In this document: in pieces, positions 31,270 through 34,820 of the stretch
Numbering within the stretch: position 1 is the stretch's first letter
Layout: each line of letters begins with the position of its first letter
Source of the DNA: an uncultured Planctomycetota bacterium
GTDB lineage: Bacteria; Planctomycetota; Planctomycetia; Pirellulales; Thermoguttaceae
Direction: 5' to 3'
Assembly: GCA_902796885.1 (NCBI GenBank)
Contig: CADBQY010000048.1
Location: 1-34,820 of the forward strand
DNA length: 34,820 nucleotides
Translations under genes and position numbers: made by a program
Notes under the pieces: generated by a model
Seen by the model: the letters and a program-made list of their open reading frames with translations, nothing else
The model's database searches: none
Told to the model about the DNA's origin: nothing

Positions 31270-32085
31270 ATGTTTAAAACCAAAAAGAATCACGCCTACC
31301 AGCCGTCCACCGCGTCGGTTTCCGTCCGCGAAAACATCGACGAGATGTGGATGGAGTACAAACGGGAACCGGGCAACATCGAGTTGCGGAACCGGCTCAT
31401 CGAACATTACATGCCGATCGTCTATCATCGCGCCGACCGGCTCCGCCGTCAGCTCCCCCCGGAAATCGAACGGGACGATCTCATTTCCGCCGGTTCCTCC
31501 GGTCTGATGGACGCCGTCGCGGCGTTCGACCCGACCCGCGGCGTCAAATTCGAAACCTTCTGCATTCCGCGCATCCAGGGCGCCATCGTCGACGAACTCC
31601 GTTCCGTCGACTGGGTTCCGCGCAAGGTTCGCGCCAAGACGACCAAACTGAACGAGGCGTACCGCGTTCTCGAGGGGAAATTCGGCCGCCGCCCGTCCGA
31701 AGAAGAGCTCGCCGTTTTCCTGGAAATGCCGGTCGACGAGGTTCATCGGACGATCAGCCAGACGAGCACCGTCAACATCACCAGTCTCGACAAATCGTGG
31801 TCCGACGGTTCTGGCGACAACGACGTCACCGAAATGGACATTCTCGCCGACAAAAAGGGGGAGGCGCCTTCCGAACGGATCGCCAAACAAGAGCTGATCC
31901 GAATGTGCACCAAGGGGCTTTCGAAAAACGAACGGCTGATCATCATCCTCTACTACTACGAAGAGCTGACGATGAAAGAGATCGGCGCGACGCTCGGTCT
32001 GAGCGAAAGCCGGGTCAGCCAGATCCACAGCTCGATCATCGAACGGATCAAAAAACTTCACGCCAAATACCGGGGCGATTTCTGA
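31270..32085 (+). CDS. FliA/WhiG-family RNA polymerase sigma factor
   Basis: The 271-residue protein has sigma region 2 (about 24-120, with ERDDLISAGSSGLMDAVAAFDP and VKFETFCIPRIQGAIVDELRS), region 3 (about 121-172, ending with the TVNITSLDK stretch) and region 4 (about 212-268, with ERLIIILYYYEELTMKEIGA then a helix-turn-helix, LGLSESRVSQIHSSI). This order and length fit FliA/WhiG-type sigma factors for flagellar, stress or developmental genes. No flagellar gene is in the window, so a regulatory role other than motility is possible. The ATG at 31270 has GAG about 8 bases upstream. TTTACA (31140-31145), 17 bp, TAACCT (31163-31168) is a weak promoter candidate. A strong terminator follows. Confidence 0.95.
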   Translation: MFKTKKNHAYQPSTASVSVRENIDEMWMEYKREPGNIELRNRLIEHYMPIVYHRADRLRRQLPPEIERDDLISAGSSGLMDAVAAFDPTRGVKFETFCIPRIQGAIVDELRSVDWVPRKVRAKTTKLNEAYRVLEGKFGRRPSEEELAVFLEMPVDEVHRTISQTSTVNITSLDKSWSDGSGDNDVTEMDILADKKGEAPSERIAKQELIRMCTKGLSKNERLIIILYYYEELTMKEIGATLGLSESRVSQIHSSIIERIKKLHAKYRGDF

Positions 32086-32108
32086 GACGCCGTTTTCACC
32101 CGGCCGAT

Positions 32109-32141
32109 AAAAAAAGGCAGAACTTTCGTTCTGCCTTTTTT
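32109..32141 (+). terminator. Intrinsic terminator after the sigma factor gene
   Basis: The arms AAAAAAGGCAGAAC (32110-32123) and GTTCTGCCTTTTTT (32128-32141) form a perfect 14-bp stem around the loop TTTC, with six T inside the 3' arm followed by CTTTT. It lies 24 bp after the stop codon at 32085. A further hairpin (CCCTTTC / GAAAGGG, 32174-32191) follows without a T-tract. Confidence 0.9.
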
Positions 32142-32224
32142 CTTTTAGAGGAAGTTTGCGCGGTCGAACGCGCCCCTTTCCGTAGAAAGGGATCGAGAAG
32201 ATTAGGAAAAGAGATTGTGCGTTT

Positions 32225-32246
32225 CGCCGCCCGCCGGGGGGCGGCG
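32225..32246. other. Hairpin after the small lipoprotein gene
   Basis: CGCCGCCC (32225-32232) and GGGCGGCG (32239-32246) form an 8-bp GC stem 10 bp after the stop of the minus-strand lipoprotein gene. On that strand only AAACGCAC follows directly, so it lacks the T-run of a classic terminator. It could still slow or protect the transcript. Confidence 0.4.
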
Positions 32247-32256
32247 TCTTCGACAA

Positions 32257-32475
32257 TCAGGTGATCCCGCCGTGGGTCCGATAGGGCGTCATGTGGCTCG
32301 GCTGATCGATCATCCAGAACCGATCCCAGCAGTCGCGCGCCTGACGCAGGTCTTCCGACGTATTGTAGAGCTGTTCGGTACGGGTCGCCGGGTCGCCGGA
32401 ATACGCGGGAATGATGCAGCCGGTGCTCCCGATCAGAAGCATCCCCAAGAGACCTAAAAGAATATATTTTTTCAT
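32257..32475 (-). CDS. Small lipoprotein, planctomycete type
   Basis: The 72-residue product starts at the ATG at 32475 (GGGAGGAG stands about 9 bases upstream) and has a lipoprotein signal: MKKYILLGLLGMLLIGSTGC with lipobox IGSTGC, so Cys20 should be acylated. The mature part is about 53 residues, with TEQLYNTSEDLRQARDCWDRFW and a C-terminal SHMTPYRTHGGIT tail. I remember small lipoproteins with this tail in planctomycetes, but without known function. The protein should be anchored to a membrane. The gene is single, with a long (about 290 bp) upstream gap to the next minus-strand gene. Confidence 0.82.
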   Translation of the reverse strand: MKKYILLGLLGMLLIGSTGCIIPAYSGDPATRTEQLYNTSEDLRQARDCWDRFWMIDQPSHMTPYRTHGGIT

Positions 32476-32697
32476 CCTTAAAACTCCTCCCTGAAGTTTA
32501 ACGGCGTTTCTCGGCATCCTTGCTTTGAACCGTTTCGATTCGCGTCGAATGAAGGTTTCCCTTCTCAACTCCTTATGGTTATCGGGTATCGTCCGGCGCG
32601 AACTGAAACAAATTCGGAAATAAAATCAAAATTATCCGAAGCGTTTCGCCATTCTTCCTATTTTTTGCAATCCTCAAAACCGAATCGTCCGCGGCGC

Positions 32698-32731
32698 AAA
32701 AAAAGACGGGGGAGATTTGCCGTCTCCCCCG
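32698..32731 (-). terminator. Intrinsic terminator for the acidic repeat protein gene
   Basis: On the minus strand CGGGGGAGA and TCTCCCCCG (32723-32731 and 32707-32715) form a 9-bp stem with a 7-base loop, followed by TC and seven T (32698-32704). It lies 34 bp after the stop codon at 32765. Confidence 0.82.
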
Positions 32732-32764
32732 CCCGATAGAGCGCCGCGAAACGCCGGTTCCGGC

Positions 32765-34820
32765 TCAGTGAGGTCCGCCCCAGTTCCGGGCCAGGTCAAA
32801 AATGAGCGGATGGCACGCCATAATCATCGCCGCGACCGCCATCGCCAGCATGAACATAAAGAGGGTGTACTCGGTCAGCTTCGTGTCCTCGGCGTACCGC
32901 TTTCGGAACGCGCGCAGAAGCGCCGGCAGGAGGAAAAGAACGAATCCCGTTCCGTTGAACGCCAGAAGGAAGAACGGCAGGGTGAAAAATTCCGCTCCTT
33001 TCCCGTGCCATTCCAGGATCCCCTTGATATTCCCCAAGATCATGTAGACGATGAAAAAGACCTGCGGAATTACCAAGAGCTTGCTGACCGGATCAAGCTG
33101 TTCCTGCTTCCGGCGGCGTCGGCTCTTCTCTTTCTTCGGTCCTTTCTCCTTCTTCTTTTTCTTTCCCTTCCCGGACTCCGCCGATTCCTCCTCTTCCTCT
33201 TCGGCCGTTGCGTCTTCGGCCGGCACGGCCCCGAACTCGTCTCCGAATCCGCCCCCTTCGCCGGTAAACTCCGACAGATCGTCGGCCGGCGCGGAATCGT
33301 CCCCCGCCCCAATACCGAACTCGTCTCCGAACCCGGCGTCGTCGAACGCGGGGAAGTCGGCGGCGCCGCTCTCGGAAGCGGCGTCCCCGTCGGTCAAGAT
33401 GTCGTCCAGGGACCGTTCGTCGGGAGACTCGTCCTCTTCCTGTTCGTCGGCCAGGTGCGACAGGCGGACCGCGGTCTCTTCGTCCCGGTCGTCCCCCGAT
33501 CCCAGGAGATTTTCAAGGCCCGCCAGCCCCGCGGTGGTACTCTCGTCTTTGGCCGGTTCCCCTTCGCCGGTCAGCGCCCCAAGGAGCGCCGCGGTGTCGT
33601 CGCCCGCCGCCGGGCCGTCGGACGAAACGAGTCCTTCAAACCCGGCCAGCGCCGCGGTCGTCGATTCCCCTTCGCCGGAGTCGCCGGTATTGAGCGCGGC
33701 GAACTCGTCCGTCCCTTCGTCGTCGAACGCGGGGAAGTCGTCCCCGCCGTCCGCGTCGGCCGGCACCGTCTTGGTGTCGATGCCGTCTTCAGCGTCGTCG
33801 AACGGGAACTCGCCGTCGGTCTGATCGTTCCGAGCCGCGCCGCTCTCTTCGGCCGAACCGCCGAAAAAGTCGGGATCGAGCTCCCCCTCCCCGCCGGATT
33901 CCGCCGAAAGACTCCCCAGGCGCGCCGCGGTGTCGTCGGAACTCTCCGAGCCGAGCATATCTTCAAGACCGCCCAGCCGCGCCGCGGTGTCGTCGGAACT
34001 CTCCGGGCCGAGCATATCTTCGAGACCGCCCAGCCGCGCCGCGGTGTCGTCGGGCGCGCCGATCTCTCCCCCCAAAAGATCGTCAAGCGAAGGTTCCGCC
34101 CCGCTCTTTTCGGACGGGGCGCCAAGCACGTCTTCGAGAGGATGTTCGTTTTCCCCCGCAAAAGACGCGTCCGACGCGGCGTCGGAAAAGTCGATTCCCG
34201 AAGCGGGAGATTCCGCGTCCGTCCCGGCGTTTTCGTCACGAGACACGTCGAACACGTCTTCCCCTTCGAGGTCTTTCAAGAAATCGTCGTCCGACTCTTG
34301 CGGGAAATCGAACGGGTCTTTCGATCCCTCTTCGGTCGGCGCTTCTTCGCTGGCGCGAAGCGAGTCGTCGCCGAAACCGCCGATCACGTTCGAGTCGAGA
34401 TCGAACTCTTCGCTCGCGGAGGGCTCTCCCGCGGCGCCGGCGCTTTCGGGCGCGGCGAAATCAAAATCAAAATCGGCGTCCGGCGCGCTTTCCGCGGCTC
34501 CGCCGGATTCCGGTGCGTCGGCGAAATCGGGAAGCTCCGGTTTGAGTTCCGAGACGCCGCCCTCCGCGGCGGCCGGGGAATCGCCGTCCCCGACTTGGAG
34601 GTTTTTGAAGAAGTCGGAATCAAGACCCGCGTCAACATCAGGCGCGGAGCTTTCCCCCTCGGAACCGTCGAGCAGATCTCCAAGGTCGTCCAGGCGCGGG
34701 GCGGAGCCGCCCTCCGCGGAAGCCGGGGATTCGCCGTCCCCGACTTGGAGGTTTTTGAAGAAGTTGGAATCAAGACCCGCGTCGGCGAAATCGGGAAACT
34801 CCGGTTTGAGATCGGAGCCG
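32765..34820 (-). CDS. Long acidic repeat protein with C-terminal membrane anchor (partial, start outside the window)
   Basis: The frame stays open from the stop codon at 32765 to the window edge, giving 684 residues, so the start is missing; an internal GTG at 34387 is not the start. About 545 residues are disordered and rich in Asp, Glu, Gly, Ala and Ser. They carry many short units of the type DDTAARLGGLEDMLG and SLDDLLGG, with others such as STTAGLAGLENLLGSG and EETAVRLSHL. A basic stretch (KGKKKKKEKGPKKEKSRRRRKQ) then leads to three membrane helices in the last 105 residues or so (LLVIPQVFFIVYMILGN; FTLPFFLLAFNGTGFVLFLL; YTLFMFMLAMAVAAMIM). This suggests a membrane-anchored cytoplasmic scaffold or recruiter. 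The family is not known to me. A terminator follows. Confidence 0.8.
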   Translation of the reverse strand, partial: GSDLKPEFPDFADAGLDSNFFKNLQVGDGESPASAEGGSAPRLDDLGDLLDGSEGESSAPDVDAGLDSDFFKNLQVGDGDSPAAAEGGVSELKPELPDFADAPESGGAAESAPDADFDFDFAAPESAGAAGEPSASEEFDLDSNVIGGFGDDSLRASEEAPTEEGSKDPFDFPQESDDDFLKDLEGEDVFDVSRDENAGTDAESPASGIDFSDAASDASFAGENEHPLEDVLGAPSEKSGAEPSLDDLLGGEIGAPDDTAARLGGLEDMLGPESSDDTAARLGGLEDMLGSESSDDTAARLGSLSAESGGEGELDPDFFGGSAEESGAARNDQTDGEFPFDDAEDGIDTKTVPADADGGDDFPAFDDEGTDEFAALNTGDSGEGESTTAALAGFEGLVSSDGPAAGDDTAALLGALTGEGEPAKDESTTAGLAGLENLLGSGDDRDEETAVRLSHLADEQEEDESPDERSLDDILTDGDAASESGAADFPAFDDAGFGDEFGIGAGDDSAPADDLSEFTGEGGGFGDEFGAVPAEDATAEEEEEESAESGKGKKKKKEKGPKKEKSRRRRKQEQLDPVSKLLVIPQVFFIVYMILGNIKGILEWHGKGAEFFTLPFFLLAFNGTGFVLFLLPALLRAFRKRYAEDTKLTEYTLFMFMLAMAVAAMIMACHPLIFDLARNWGGPH
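33938..34051. repeat. Tandem 57-bp repeats inside the acidic gene
   Basis: Two near-identical 57-bp units (33995-34051, 33938-33994) encode the 19-residue unit DDTAARLGGLEDMLGxESS; a third partial unit (about 33905-33937, DDTAARLGSL) follows. The high DNA identity indicates recent duplication, unlike the more diverged TTAxLAGLE units nearby, which appear older. Confidence 0.85.
34556..34783. repeat. Duplicated 78-bp segment inside the acidic gene
   Basis: Segments 34556-34633 and 34706-34783 are nearly identical and encode AGLDS(N/D)FFKNLQVGDG followed by (E/D)SPA-type residues. A neighbouring LKPE(F/L)PDFADA motif is also repeated (near 34518-34546 and 34781-34810). The two copies lie 150 bp apart and extend to the window edge, so more copies may exist upstream. 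Confidence 0.8.

Noticed and set aside
32765..34387. GTG at 34387 as the start of the acidic protein
   Set aside because: The frame stays open to the window edge with the same acidic repeat composition, so the gene is simply cut by the window.

Overview
The window reads as a piece of the chromosome of a GC-rich, probably anaerobic or microaerophilic planctomycete. Three lines point to the Planctomycetes-Verrucomicrobia-Chlamydiae group. The first is a small basic protein of the TIGR04137 type (19495-19716). The second is a TPR / ExbB / ExbD gene cluster of the kind common in planctomycetes. The third is a set of large secreted proteins of unknown function and a tiny lipoprotein ending in a SHMTPYRTHGGI-like tail, which I remember as planctomycete types. 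The flavodiiron protein, rubredoxin and Cys-rich C_GCAxxG protein suggest life at low oxygen. The LpxB gene shows a Gram-negative type envelope. Placement near the Pirellulales (gut lineages) is only a guess. No rRNA, tRNA, transposase, integrase or CRISPR array was seen.

Layout. 1-282 is the 3' end of a gene cut by the window edge, followed by about 450 bp of GC-rich repeats with no gene. 730-6455 (minus) holds envelope and glycan genes: a secreted GH78 alpha-L-rhamnosidase, lpxB directly coupled to it, and a Wzx-type polysaccharide flippase. 6456-6868 is a divergent promoter region. 6869-11421 (plus) holds a 709-residue ankyrin-repeat protein and two overlapping secreted proteins, each with a C-terminal membrane anchor and basic tail. 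11423-13313 (minus) is an oxygen-defence group: flavodiiron protein, rubredoxin and the C_GCAxxG protein. 13531-19146 (minus) holds a small coiled-coil protein, a PyrK-like electron-transfer subunit, a condensation-domain-like acyltransferase and a large secreted protein. 19495-19716 is the small basic protein, closed by a strong bidirectional terminator.

19794-28062 (minus) is a compact six-gene cluster: two secreted TPR proteins, an ExbB/TolQ-type channel protein, two ExbD/TolR proteins and a membrane-bound Ser/Thr kinase. It probably couples the proton-motive force to work in the periplasm, with the kinase as a possible regulator. Facing it across overlapping divergent promoters is a 730-residue membrane protein with three related modules (28281-30473). 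Then come a protein resembling only region 2 of a sigma factor (30678-31130) and a complete FliA/WhiG-type sigma factor (31270-32085). The window ends with a small lipoprotein and the 3' part of a gene for a long acidic repeat protein with three C-terminal membrane segments (32765-34820).

Most assignments rest on motif recognition by eye. No database search was possible.
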